Below are positions 22,948 through 30,819 of a DNA stretch of 36,329 nucleotides, in pieces. The stretch covers positions 1 to 36,329 of the forward strand of contig JBHHWH010000018.1 in assembly GCA_046756405.1 (NCBI GenBank), read 5' to 3'. Each line of letters starts with the position of its first letter. The first letter of the stretch is position 1. The notes beneath the pieces are model-generated. The model worked only from the letters and a program-made list of their open reading frames with translations, did no database searches and was not told the origin of the DNA. The stretch is from JBHHWH01 sp046756405. GTDB lineage: Bacteria; Actinomycetota; Acidimicrobiia; Spongiisociales; ZC4RG35. Both the position numbers and the translations under genes were made by a program.

Positions 22948-23861
22948 GAACCCTCGACCAGGAAGAAAAGGTCGTATAGCCGGTCGCCCCGAGTGGCCTC
23001 GACGTTCCAGCATCCGGCTTTGGGAAACACGAACCAGAGCCCCCACTCGTCACCTGGACGTCCGTACGAAGAGCGTTCCTGTTCCTTGACCACAACCGGT
23101 TCAATCGTGGTTCCGTCCTCGTGGACGGCCTGCACAGAGAATGGTCCCGAGCCGGTGGCTCGGAAAACCATCTTGATCTCCTCACCCACCGGGAACGGAG
23201 GCTCATGCCACAGCAGCGCCCACACCACCGGATCTCCGAAACCTTGGGCGAGGACCTCGGTCAGTCCGTCGCTGGTGAAAGGAGAGGGAGGATCGCAGTC
23301 TGAGACCCATCCTTTGACGTTGGTCAGATCCATAGACCGCTCGGGCTCGGCCAGCTCCGCCCCGGTCGCCTCGATCTGACAGGGCAGGCCGGGCTGGTTC
23401 GTGATCGTCACTACGGCTTCCGGCGCTGATCCAACCATCAGGCCTACGGCACAGCCGTCCTGGGGTGGCTCCACAGCCATCGAACAAGATCCGGGGCAGG
23501 GTCTCTGGAAACTCCTGATCTCGTAGCGCCCAACGCGAACCTCGCCCTCCCACATGATCCCGCGATCCGGCGACATCAGATCCAGCACAGCGATCTCGGC
23601 AGGAAAGCCTCCATCGAAGTAGCGGAAGATCTCGAGGTGGGCGAAGGCACCTTCGGTGTAGATACCACGTCGTACGAAGGAGACCGTCAGCTGCACCATG
23701 TCGAAGGTCGGAACGGTCGTAGTTGTGGCCGGTGGGACAGTCGGGCTAACGCCGATGTCTTGCGTCGAGAGGGTCGTTGATGCGGTCTGGCTCGTCGTTG
23801 GCAGAACCGCCGTCGTGCAAGCTGCGACAACGGCGAGCACGATTACGCCCCTGGTTTTCAT
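22944..23861 (-). CDS. Predicted secreted lipoprotein of unknown function
   Basis: 305 residues from ATG 23861 (MKTRGVIVLAVVAAC). A basic start, a hydrophobic core and a V-A-A-C lipobox predict lipid attachment and export. A low-complexity Thr/Ser/Pro linker follows (about residues 17-52, with a TTTTVP run). The mature part contains several Cys that could pair (RPCPGSCSM, QDGCAV, LPCQIE, SDCDPP, KAGCWNVEA) and beta-rich stretches. The end, ...WGLWFVFPKAGCWNVEATRG, resembles beta-sandwich domains of extracellular actinobacterial proteins, but I do not recognise a named family. It is convergent with the peroxiredoxin-like gene and lies downstream of the Rieske-GltB gene on the same strand, 37 nt away. 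Confidence 0.7.
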   Translation of the reverse strand: MKTRGVIVLAVVAACTTAVLPTTSQTASTTLSTQDIGVSPTVPPATTTTVPTFDMVQLTVSFVRRGIYTEGAFAHLEIFRYFDGGFPAEIAVLDLMSPDRGIMWEGEVRVGRYEIRSFQRPCPGSCSMAVEPPQDGCAVGLMVGSAPEAVVTITNQPGLPCQIEATGAELAEPERSMDLTNVKGWVSDCDPPSPFTSDGLTEVLAQGFGDPVVWALLWHEPPFPVGEEIKMVFRATGSGPFSVQAVHEDGTTIEPVVVKEQERSSYGRPGDEWGLWFVFPKAGCWNVEATRGDRLYDLFFLVEGS

Positions 23862-23898
23862 ACTCTCAGCATTGTCGCGCATGGGGCTCTTTGCACCG

Positions 23899-25515
23899 TC
23901 AGGGTTTGGCCCCTACTCCGGCGTAGGCGATGCCGGCGAGCTCGGCCATGTCGCGGTCGAAGGTGGTCAGGTCGTCGGAGTTGAATTCGTTGAGGTGTCG
24001 ATGCCCGCACGCCCGGGCCATGACCTTCATCAGCTCCACTGACGCGGTGAAGAACCGGGCCAGCCGGTGGGCTGCCTCGCCCACGGGCAGACGTGCCCGG
24101 AGATGGGGCTGCTGGGTGGCGATGCCGACGGGACAGTTGTTGGTGTTGCAGGCCCTCATTCCAAGACAGCCGATGGCCTGGAGAGCCGAGTTGGCAACGG
24201 CGATCCCGTCGGCTCCGAGGGCGAGGGCCTTGATGAAGTCGGCAGGGACCCGTAACCCCCCGGTGATGATCAGGGTCACGTTCTCTGCCACCTGGTCGAG
24301 AAATCTCCGCGCCCGGGCCAGAGCGGGGATGGTGGGCACGGAGATGTTGTCTCGGAACAGCCGGGGTGCAGCCCCGGTGCCCCCACCGCGTCCGTCGAGG
24401 ATTACGTAGTCGACACCGACCTCCAGAGCAGCCTCGAGATCGGCCTCGATGTGCTGGGCGGAGAGTTTGAAGCCGATGGGGATCCCGCCGGTCCGCTCCC
24501 GGACCTCATCAGCGAAGGAGCGGAAGTCGGCTGGGGTGGTCCATTCGGGGAACCGAGCCGGTGAGATGGCGGGCTGACCGGGCTCGATGCCTCGTACCTC
24601 GGCGATCTTTCCCACGACCTTGGCCCCGGGCAAGTGTCCCCCGGTTCCTGTCTTCGCGGCCTGGCCGCCCTTGAAATGGAAGGCCTGGACCCTGTCGAGC
24701 TTCTCCCAACCGAAGCCGAACCGTGCCGACGCCAGCTCGTACATGTAGCGGCTGTTCTCGGCCTGCTCCTCAGGGAGCATCCCCCCCTCGCCAGAGGCGA
24801 TGGCGGTGCCGGCCAGCTCGGCGCCGCGGGCCAGGGCCACTTTGGCCTCCTCGGAGAGGGACCCGTAGCTCATGTCGGAGACGAAGAGGGGGATCTCCAG
24901 CCTGAGGGGCCGATCCGCCTTGGGACCGATGACAAGCTCCGTCCCCACCGCCTCATCGTCGAGGAGGGGCGGGGCGGCAAGTTGGGCGGTGAGAATCTGA
25001 ATGTCGTCCCAGGACGGCAGACGGGTGCGGGGAACTCCCATGGCACCCATGAGACCGTGGCGACCGGTGCGAGACAGCCCGAAGGAGGCCAGCTCCCGGA
25101 TGGTGTCCACATAGGGCTCAGGATGGTGGTGAGTGAAGTCCCGGTAGGCACCCTGATACTCATCACGACGATAGGGCTGAGGGTGTTCCCGAGCCCAGGC
25201 AGCTATCTCCTCACCGTCGACCCAGACCACCCCATCTTCCACCCAAGCATGGAAACGCTTCAGCCGTTGCGCGTTGTTGTATTCGGAGACCCCGGTGCGG
25301 TAGCGGTAGTCCCAGCCGTGGAGACCGCAGATGAGGTTGTCCCCTTCGATCCGGCCGTCGGCAAGCAAAGCACCGCGATGGAGACACCTCCCGTACAGCA
25401 CCGACACTTCGTCTCCGTACCGGACCACGACGAGATCTACACCCTCAATGAAGGCGTAGGCCGGCTCCAGCTCCCCCAGCTCGTCCCAGGCAATCACACG
25501 CTGCGCTCTCAACAA
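23899..25515 (-). CDS. Rieske [2Fe-2S] domain fused to a glutamate-synthase-type FMN domain
   Basis: A 538-residue fusion. Residues 1-105 are a Rieske domain: Cys44-Leu-His46 and Cys63-Gly-Leu-His66 supply the two Cys and two His of a [2Fe-2S] cluster. Residues about 155-520 are the FMN-binding TIM barrel of the glutamate synthase large subunit: PLFVSDMSYGSLSEEAKVAL, AFHFKGGQAAKTGTGGHLPG, IGFKLSAQHIEADL, ILDGRGGGTGAAP, then GCLGMRACNTNNCPVGIATQ with the [3Fe-4S] cysteines. The glutaminase domain is absent. Such proteins probably move electrons between a Rieske centre, Fe-S cluster and FMN; ammonia-dependent glutamate formation or another 2-oxoacid chemistry is possible. Start: TTG 25515 or TTG 25512, right behind GGAGG. 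It is probably monocistronic. Confidence 0.88.
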   Translation of the reverse strand: MLRAQRVIAWDELGELEPAYAFIEGVDLVVVRYGDEVSVLYGRCLHRGALLADGRIEGDNLICGLHGWDYRYRTGVSEYNNAQRLKRFHAWVEDGVVWVDGEEIAAWAREHPQPYRRDEYQGAYRDFTHHHPEPYVDTIRELASFGLSRTGRHGLMGAMGVPRTRLPSWDDIQILTAQLAAPPLLDDEAVGTELVIGPKADRPLRLEIPLFVSDMSYGSLSEEAKVALARGAELAGTAIASGEGGMLPEEQAENSRYMYELASARFGFGWEKLDRVQAFHFKGGQAAKTGTGGHLPGAKVVGKIAEVRGIEPGQPAISPARFPEWTTPADFRSFADEVRERTGGIPIGFKLSAQHIEADLEAALEVGVDYVILDGRGGGTGAAPRLFRDNISVPTIPALARARRFLDQVAENVTLIITGGLRVPADFIKALALGADGIAVANSALQAIGCLGMRACNTNNCPVGIATQQPHLRARLPVGEAAHRLARFFTASVELMKVMARACGHRHLNEFNSDDLTTFDRDMAELAGIAYAGVGAKP

Positions 25516-25928
25516 TCCTCCCTTGGGGAGACGACTCTAAGACCCTGCGGGCCCGGTACAGCCAACGGATGCGAGCCCGGGAAAAATCCATCAGCGTTTC
25601 CCCGATTCCAGCTCCCTCTGGGCCTCGTTAGCTCTCAGGCCCTCTCGGGAGCCATTCGATTCGGGCCACCCGCTCGTAGCAGTCGGGCGAGGTCCCGGGC
25701 GATACACAGCACCGCGATGATTGCCGTCAGGTGAAAGCCACACTCGAGCCCCGCCAGCGCGGTCCAACTGGAGTCTGAGACGCACCGGTGAAACGCCCCG
25801 TGGGGGAACCAGTTCACCAGCACTCAGCCGATAGCCAAGTAAGAGCTGGTGGGCAGGTTACTAGAGCCAGGAAGCGTCAAACGAGCGACGACGATTTCTC
25901 AGCGGGAACGGAGACCTTCCGGCGGCAA
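25516..25928. other. Intergenic stretch without a supported gene
   Basis: About 410 bases between the divergent 5' end of the Rieske-GltB gene and the 3' end of the SDR gene. Short open frames on both strands lack start signals, known motifs and conserved-looking composition. No hairpin with a T-run and no repeat stood out. Confidence 0.4.
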
Positions 25929-26690
25929 TCAGAACTGGATGCCGCGGGTGAGGGCTCCGTCGATGACCAGGTTCGTCCCCGTGGTGAAACTGGATACAGG
26001 GCTGGCGAGGAACACCACTCCCGCCGCCATCTCCTCTGGTGTACCCATTCGACCGGTGGGGTTGAGGCTCATCGCGTACTCGAAGAGTTCCGGGTTGTCC
26101 CTCTCGATGCTCTCCCAGACTCCGCCAGGGAAGTAGGTGTTCCCCGGTGACACCGTGTTGGCTCTTATCCCCTTCTCCGCAAGCTGAAGAGCGAGCCCTT
26201 GGATGTAGGCGATGATCGCCGACTTGGCCGTCCCATAGGGACCCGAGGCAAAGTCGGCCTCACGACCGGAGACACTGGATATGGCGACAATCGACGGCGC
26301 GTCGCTCTTCTCGAGATACGGCAGGGCGGCCTTGACCAGGTTGACCGTACCCATGAGATCGACCCGCAACGAGATTTCCCAGTTCTCGTCCGTGTCGGGG
26401 ATAGCGAGGGCGCTGACATTGCTCACCACAATGTCGATCCCGCCAAACCCGGCCACCGAATCCTCCACCCACCTGTAGATCGCATCACGATCGCCGACAT
26501 CGACGACCGACCCGACGACATCAGGGCCGGACCCCGATAGGGCTCTCTCCGTTTCTTCGACATCGGACGCGGTACGAGCACAGAAACCAACGTTCGTTCC
26601 CTCAGCAACAAACGCCTCAACGATCGCCCGGCCAATGCCCCGGGTACCGCCCGTCACCAGCGCGGTGCGCCCAGCGAGTCTCAGATCCAT
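25929..26690 (-). CDS. Short-chain dehydrogenase/reductase (SDR) family oxidoreductase
   Basis: 253 residues from ATG 26690, preceded by AGGAGG at good spacing; the frame is open upstream to 26819, but that part is not homologous. The classical SDR pattern is complete: cofactor loop TGGTRGIG (13-20), VDVGD (D64-type), NVSALAI in place of NAG, catalytic Ser138/139 in ISSVSGRE, and Tyr152-x-x-x-Lys156 in GPYGTAKSA. Then comes NTVSPGNTYFPG and the C-terminal GTNLVIDGALTRG. It resembles 3-oxoacyl-ACP reductase-type enzymes that carry a non-canonical N-V-S. The Cys-Ala-Arg-Thr after beta-2 suggests NADPH use. It is divergent from the DUF3179 gene. The substrate is unknown. Confidence 0.93.
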   Translation of the reverse strand: MDLRLAGRTALVTGGTRGIGRAIVEAFVAEGTNVGFCARTASDVEETERALSGSGPDVVGSVVDVGDRDAIYRWVEDSVAGFGGIDIVVSNVSALAIPDTDENWEISLRVDLMGTVNLVKAALPYLEKSDAPSIVAISSVSGREADFASGPYGTAKSAIIAYIQGLALQLAEKGIRANTVSPGNTYFPGGVWESIERDNPELFEYAMSLNPTGRMGTPEEMAAGVVFLASPVSSFTTGTNLVIDGALTRGIQF

Positions 26691-26822
26691 GGGTCTGCCT
26701 CCTTCGGGAAAGTCCATCTTCGACCACGACGGCCTACGCCAGATCCCATTTCTCTGTCGCTCTTTTGACAGTTGAGGGACTCCTTTAACCCAGCGTGACA
26801 CTCCGACCACCAACCTCACAGC

Positions 26823-28043
26823 ATGAAACTTCGACGCGTCGGCTATTTGCCCGCGCTTGCGCTCGTGCTGGCCGCGTGTGGTGGCGCGGCCATCGAGGAC
26901 AGGACAGCGACCACCGCCGCGGCCGCTCCTGAACCTTCCTCAACAGACACCCCGTCCACCACTTCCACTGCCGTCGCCGGTGGCCTGCCGGAAGGGCCCT
27001 CCGCCCTGGAGAACCGCTTCGATGCATCCTTCCCCGACCCCCTGATCGACCCCTCGGAGATCCTCTCCGGCGGACCGCCTCCCGACGGGATCCCACCGGT
27101 CGACAATCCGCAGTTCGTCTCCGTCGCCGAGGCCGACGAGTGGCTCAACGACCCCGAGCCGGTCCTCGTGGTGGACATCGACGGAGACGTACGCGGCTAT
27201 CCCCTCCAGATCCTCATCTGGCATGAGATCGTCAACGACACCGTCGGCGGGATTCCCCTCTCCGTCACCTACTGTCCCCTGTGCAATTCGGCGATCACCT
27301 TCAAGCGAACCGTCCGCGGTGTCGAGACCACCTTCGGCACCTCGGGGAGCCTCTACTTCGCCAACCTGGTGATGTACGACCGGGCAACGGAGTCCCTCTG
27401 GAACCAGTTGGACGGCCGGGCGGTAGTGGGACTGCTCACCGGTGAAGTCCTGGAACAGGTCCCCTCCTTCACCGTCTCCTGGAAGGTGTTCAAGGAGACC
27501 AGGCCAGAGGGAAAGGTCCTCGACCGGAACAACACCGGCGCTACCCGTCCCTACGGCACCAACCCCTACACCGGACTCGACGACCCCGATGGCAGGCCCT
27601 TCCTCTTCCGAGGCGACCTCGACGTCAGGGCCAAGGCGATGCAGCGGGTGATAGCCATGGAGAACGGCGACGTGGCCAAGGCCTGGGCCCTGGACGCGGT
27701 CGCCGGCGAGGGGGCCGCCAACGACGCCTTCGACGGCCAACCCCTGGTGATCTTCTGGCAGGCGGGCGAGGCCAGCGCCCTGGACAGCAGGGCCGTCGCC
27801 GAAGGACGGGATGTGGGAAGCGTTGGTGTTTTCTTCTCCACCCTCGACGGACGGACGCTCACCTTCGAAGCGAGGGGCGACACCTTTGTCGATGCCGAGA
27901 CCTCCTCGACCTGGAACATCCTCGGTGAGGCCATCGAAGGCGAGCTGAAGGGGGCCCGACTGGAACCCGCCACCTTCGTTCGGACCTTCTGGTTCTCCTG
28001 GGCCGCCTTCCGCCCGGACACCGACCTGGTGGAGGCGACATGA
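26823..28043 (+). CDS. DUF3179 domain-containing lipoprotein
   Basis: A 406-residue exported protein. The lipobox LVLAAC puts the lipidated Cys at 19, followed by a Thr/Ser/Pro/Ala linker to about residue 55. The remainder is DUF3179: PVLVVDIDGDVRGYPLQILIWHEIVNDTVGG, then the invariant VTYCPLCNSAITF with its C-x-x-C (residues about 150-162), FGTSGSLYFANLVMYDRATESLW and FFWFSWAAFRP at the end. The pair of Cys suggests a redox or metal role outside the membrane. It overlaps ccdA by 4 bp (ATGA) and is probably co-transcribed with ccdA and the thioredoxin-like gene, which fits a protein whose cysteines need extracytoplasmic reduction. Function is unknown. Confidence 0.9.
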   Translation: MKLRRVGYLPALALVLAACGGAAIEDRTATTAAAAPEPSSTDTPSTTSTAVAGGLPEGPSALENRFDASFPDPLIDPSEILSGGPPPDGIPPVDNPQFVSVAEADEWLNDPEPVLVVDIDGDVRGYPLQILIWHEIVNDTVGGIPLSVTYCPLCNSAITFKRTVRGVETTFGTSGSLYFANLVMYDRATESLWNQLDGRAVVGLLTGEVLEQVPSFTVSWKVFKETRPEGKVLDRNNTGATRPYGTNPYTGLDDPDGRPFLFRGDLDVRAKAMQRVIAMENGDVAKAWALDAVAGEGAANDAFDGQPLVIFWQAGEASALDSRAVAEGRDVGSVGVFFSTLDGRTLTFEARGDTFVDAETSSTWNILGEAIEGELKGARLEPATFVRTFWFSWAAFRPDTDLVEAT

Positions 28044-28948
28044 TCGAGCTGGCTCCGCTTACCCTCGCCCTGGCAGCTGGGGGGCTGTCCACGGTCAATC
28101 CCTGTGGTTTTGCCATGCTCCCTGCCTACCTCTCGTTCTTCGTCGGTGCCGGCGACGACCAGCTCCCGTCGGCTTCTAGTCGGGCCGCGCTGGGGCTGAA
28201 GACGGGGCTGCTGGTCACCGCGGGGTTTCTGGTCGTGTTCGCCACGGTAGGTATCCCCCTCACCTACGGCGCTACACGGATCGTCCGTGGTGTGCCCCTG
28301 GCGGGGATTGCCGTCGGTGTGATCCTGGTGGGGGTAGGCGTGGCCACCCTGATGGGACGGGGCATCTCGCTCACCTTCGCCAACCCGGTACGGGTGAAGG
28401 GGTCACGAGGCCCGAAGACCGTGTTCACCTTCGGCCTTGGCTACGGGATCGCCTCCCTGGGCTGCACTCTCCCCGTCTTCCTGGCCGTTGTCGGGGCGTC
28501 GCTGGCCACCCAAGGAACCGGCGCTGCCTTGGTGGTGCTGGCCGCCTACGGCCTGGGCATGTCGGCGATGCTCATCGTCCTCTCCACGGCGGCGGCGCTG
28601 TTCAGGGACGGCCTGGTCCGATCGGTCCGAAGGCTCCTCCCTCACATGCACACCATCACCGGCGGACTGCTTACCATCGCCGGCCTCTACCTCACCTACT
28701 TCTGGGTGCGGGTCCGGTTCGGCCCCACCGACACCCTGGGCGAGGACCCCATCGTCGGCTTCGTCAGCACCTTCACCTCGGCCATCGAGCGCATCGCCGC
28801 CAGCAACGGGCGCTTGATCGTGGCGGTCGCGGCCATAGCCGTGGTGATGATCGTCGCGGCGACCCTCTGGAACAGACCCGGAAGGATCGAACCCACCGGA
28901 ACCTCGGAACAACCCATAGGAGAAGAACGTGTCGCCGAACCCAAGTGA
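28040..28948 (+). CDS. ccdA: CcdA/DsbD-like thiol-disulfide membrane transporter
   Basis: A 302-residue membrane protein with six or more hydrophobic segments. CcdA passes reducing equivalents from cytoplasmic thioredoxin across the membrane. The first helix carries GGLSTVNPCGFAMLPAYLSFF (N-P-C-G, first redox Cys) and the fourth region LGCTLPVFLAVVG (second redox Cys), the hallmark pair of the family. A seventh hydrophobic stretch (LIVAVAAIAVVMIVAATLW) lies near the C-terminus, longer than minimal CcdA. It is preceded by DUF3179 (4-bp overlap) and followed by a TlpA-like thioredoxin (20-bp overlap), so its partner is probably that thioredoxin and its final targets are the exported Cys proteins. 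Confidence 0.9.
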   Translation: MIELAPLTLALAAGGLSTVNPCGFAMLPAYLSFFVGAGDDQLPSASSRAALGLKTGLLVTAGFLVVFATVGIPLTYGATRIVRGVPLAGIAVGVILVGVGVATLMGRGISLTFANPVRVKGSRGPKTVFTFGLGYGIASLGCTLPVFLAVVGASLATQGTGAALVVLAAYGLGMSAMLIVLSTAAALFRDGLVRSVRRLLPHMHTITGGLLTIAGLYLTYFWVRVRFGPTDTLGEDPIVGFVSTFTSAIERIAASNGRLIVAVAAIAVVMIVAATLWNRPGRIEPTGTSEQPIGEERVAEPK

Positions 28949-29528
28949 CAAGCCAAACCGAAAGGCAGCAGCGGGTTACCGCAGCCTGCGGAGACACCGG
29001 CTGATCGTCGTGGCGACGTCGGTCGTCGTGGTGGCGGCGATCGCCGGCCTGTTCGCCTTCAGCTCCCCAGAGGCCTCCGACGAAACCCCAGAGGCCGCCG
29101 CGGCGAGCGTCGAGAACCCAGCGCCCGATGTGGAACTGGTCGACTTCGAAGGCAACAGCCTCCGGCTCTCCGACCTCGTAGGAGGCCCAGTCGTCCTCAA
29201 CTTCTGGGCCTCCTGGTGTCCCCCATGTGTCGCTGAGATGCCCGACTTCGAGGCGGTGAACCAAGACATCGGCGATCGGGTGACCTTCATCGGCGTCAAC
29301 TTCCAGGACGATCCCGACCTGGCTGCGGCGCTCGCCGTCGAGACCGGAGTCAGCTACTTACTCGTTCGCGATCCCCAAGGCCTCATCTTCCAGGAGTTCG
29401 ACGGGCTCGGCATGCCGACCACCGTCTTCATCGACGCCACTGGCTCTATCCGCGAGGTCATCACCGGTCAGATGTCCCAAGACCAGCTCCGGGCCAAGAT
29501 CGCCGAGCACTTCTCGGTCGACGTCTGA
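28929..29528 (+). CDS. Membrane-anchored thioredoxin-like (TlpA/ResA-type) protein
   Basis: 199 residues from GTG 28929, with AGGAG 6 nt upstream, starting within the end of ccdA. An N-terminal membrane anchor lies at residues about 24-44 (LIVVATSVVVVAAIAGLFAF), and the TlpA/AhpC-TSA-like domain spans 62-199 with VVLNFWASWCPPCVAEMP (active-site Cys97-Pro-Pro-Cys100) and the cis-Pro loop GMPTTVF. It faces outward and would receive electrons from CcdA to reduce disulfides of exported proteins or haem-binding sites. No cytochrome c maturation genes are beside it; the DUF3179 lipoprotein is the nearest candidate target. It is the last gene of the three-gene unit. Confidence 0.93.
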   Translation: MSPNPSDKPNRKAAAGYRSLRRHRLIVVATSVVVVAAIAGLFAFSSPEASDETPEAAAASVENPAPDVELVDFEGNSLRLSDLVGGPVVLNFWASWCPPCVAEMPDFEAVNQDIGDRVTFIGVNFQDDPDLAAALAVETGVSYLLVRDPQGLIFQEFDGLGMPTTVFIDATGSIREVITGQMSQDQLRAKIAEHFSVDV

Positions 29529-29558
29529 ACCCTCCCGGGACGGCCCCAGAGCAGCTAC

Positions 29559-29591
29559 TTGCGACGGTCGAGTTATCGACTATTCTAGAAT
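29559..29591 (+). promoter_or_regulatory. Leaderless arsR promoter with overlapping operator candidate
   Basis: TTGCGA (29559-29564), a 16-nt spacer and TATTCT (29581-29586) lie 6 nt before the arsR ATG at 29593. No Shine-Dalgarno is present, so a leaderless transcript is likely. The perfect palindrome ATTCTAGAAT (29582-29591) overlaps the -10 and is a natural site for autorepression by ArsR. Confidence 0.6.
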
Positions 29592-29592
29592 T

Positions 29593-29931
29593 ATGAAACT
29601 ATCGCAGGCGGTGCGCATGCTCGACTCCCTCGCCCACGAAACCCGACTGGAGGTGTTCCGGCTTCTGGTGAAAGCGGGAAGCGACGGACTCGCTGCGGGC
29701 CAGATCGCCGAAAACCTCGGGGTGCCGTCCCCGACGCTGTCGTTTCATCTCAAAGAGATGAAGAGCGCCGGGATCGTTCAGGTCGAAAGGCTCGGCCGCA
29801 ACTTGGTCTACAGCGCCGATTTCGAGGCCATGGGTGGCCTGCTCGCCTTCCTCACCGACGAGTGCTGCGTGGGTGTGAGCATTAGCGGAGCCTGCATCCC
29901 CGAGCCAGCCCTGGAAGGGGTGTCAGCATGA
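29593..29931 (+). CDS. arsR: ArsR/SmtB family metalloregulator
   Basis: A 112-residue winged-helix repressor. The helix-turn-helix is AAGQIAENLGVPSPTLSFHLKEMKSAGIV (residues about 34-62) and the wing is RLGRNLVYSAD. The classic arsenic site in helix 3 (ELCVC) is absent. Instead, Cys91, Cys92 and Cys101 sit near the C-terminus (ECCVG then GAC), like the Cys triad of the Acidithiobacillus ferrooxidans-type ArsR. This would sense trivalent arsenic and release the operator at 29582-29591. It overlaps arsM by 4 bp, so regulator and detoxifying enzyme are coupled. Confidence 0.92.
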   Translation: MKLSQAVRMLDSLAHETRLEVFRLLVKAGSDGLAAGQIAENLGVPSPTLSFHLKEMKSAGIVQVERLGRNLVYSADFEAMGGLLAFLTDECCVGVSISGACIPEPALEGVSA

Positions 29932-30740
29932 CCGAGCCGATCAAGGATCTAGTAGCGGAGAGATACGGCTCCATCGCCCGGGCAGTTCTCGAAGGCAAGG
30001 GAGGAGCCTGCTGTGGGACAGACGACACCGTCTGCTCTGCCGACGACCCGATCACCCGGGACCTCTACGACGACACAGATGCAGCCGAGGTACCCACCGA
30101 CGCCATCAACGCCTCGCTCGGCTGTGGCAATCCCACCGCCCTCGCCAGTCTCACAGAGGGCCAGACGGTGCTGGACCTGGGATCGGGCGGGGGAATCGAC
30201 GTGCTTCTCTCCGCCCGGCGGGTAGGCCCCACCGGGTTCGTCTACGGTCTTGATATGACCGACGAGATGCTGGAGCTGGCCCGTAAGAACCAGGCCGAAG
30301 CGGGAGCCACCAACGTCGAGTTCCTCAAGGGCGACATCGAAGACATCCCCCTACCCGACGGGAGTGTCGACAGGATCATCTCCAATTGCGTCATCAACCT
30401 TTCCGTCGACAAGCCAAGGGTTTTCGCCGAGGCGTTCCGGGTGCTGAAGCCGGGCGGTCAGCTCGCGGTGTCCGACATCGTGGTACGAGGGGACATCCCC
30501 CACGAGATTCGCCGCAGCGTCGAGGCCTGGATCGGATGCGTCGCCGGAGCCCTCGACGAGAATGACTTCCGGTCGGCCCTGGAGGCGGCAGGGTTCGTCG
30601 ACGTGAGCATCGAACCCACCCGGGTCTACGAGTACGACGAAGCCAAGGAGTACATCATCAACGCGGGCCTTGACCTCGAAGTAGCCAGGGCCGTCGAGGG
30701 CCGCGTCCTGTCGGCTTTCGTACGGGCAACCAAGCCTTAA
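29928..30740 (+). CDS. arsM: Arsenite S-adenosylmethionine methyltransferase ArsM
   Basis: A 270-residue class I methyltransferase. The SAM motif is VLDLGSGGGIDVLL (81-94), followed by GLDMTDEMLELAR, the NVEFLKGDIEDIPLP acidic loop and RVLKPGGQLAVSDIV. Arsenic-binding cysteines fit ArsM: N-terminal Cys28-Cys29 and Cys36, Cys66 in SLGCGNP, Cys154 in ISNCVINL and Cys204 in WIGCVAG. The last three correspond to the three conserved Cys of algal ArsM. It converts arsenite to methylated, partly volatile forms in the cytoplasm. It overlaps arsR by 4 bp. No arsenite efflux pump or arsenate reductase is in the window. Confidence 0.93.
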   Translation: MTEPIKDLVAERYGSIARAVLEGKGGACCGTDDTVCSADDPITRDLYDDTDAAEVPTDAINASLGCGNPTALASLTEGQTVLDLGSGGGIDVLLSARRVGPTGFVYGLDMTDEMLELARKNQAEAGATNVEFLKGDIEDIPLPDGSVDRIISNCVINLSVDKPRVFAEAFRVLKPGGQLAVSDIVVRGDIPHEIRRSVEAWIGCVAGALDENDFRSALEAAGFVDVSIEPTRVYEYDEAKEYIINAGLDLEVARAVEGRVLSAFVRATKP

Positions 30741-30819
30741 CCGGGGCCCAGCCAACGAACGGCACCATCAGCCAAGGGCCGCTCGGGAGCCCGCGCTGGC
30801 TGGGTTTGCGACTCACTGA

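Noticed and set aside
24634..25734. 366-codon open frame opposite the Rieske-GltB gene
   Set aside because: Shadow; the minus-strand product carries complete Rieske and GltB motifs.
25635..25823. 62-codon minus-strand frame in the gap before the SDR gene
   Set aside because: No Shine-Dalgarno or promoter, no recognisable similarity; treated as intergenic.
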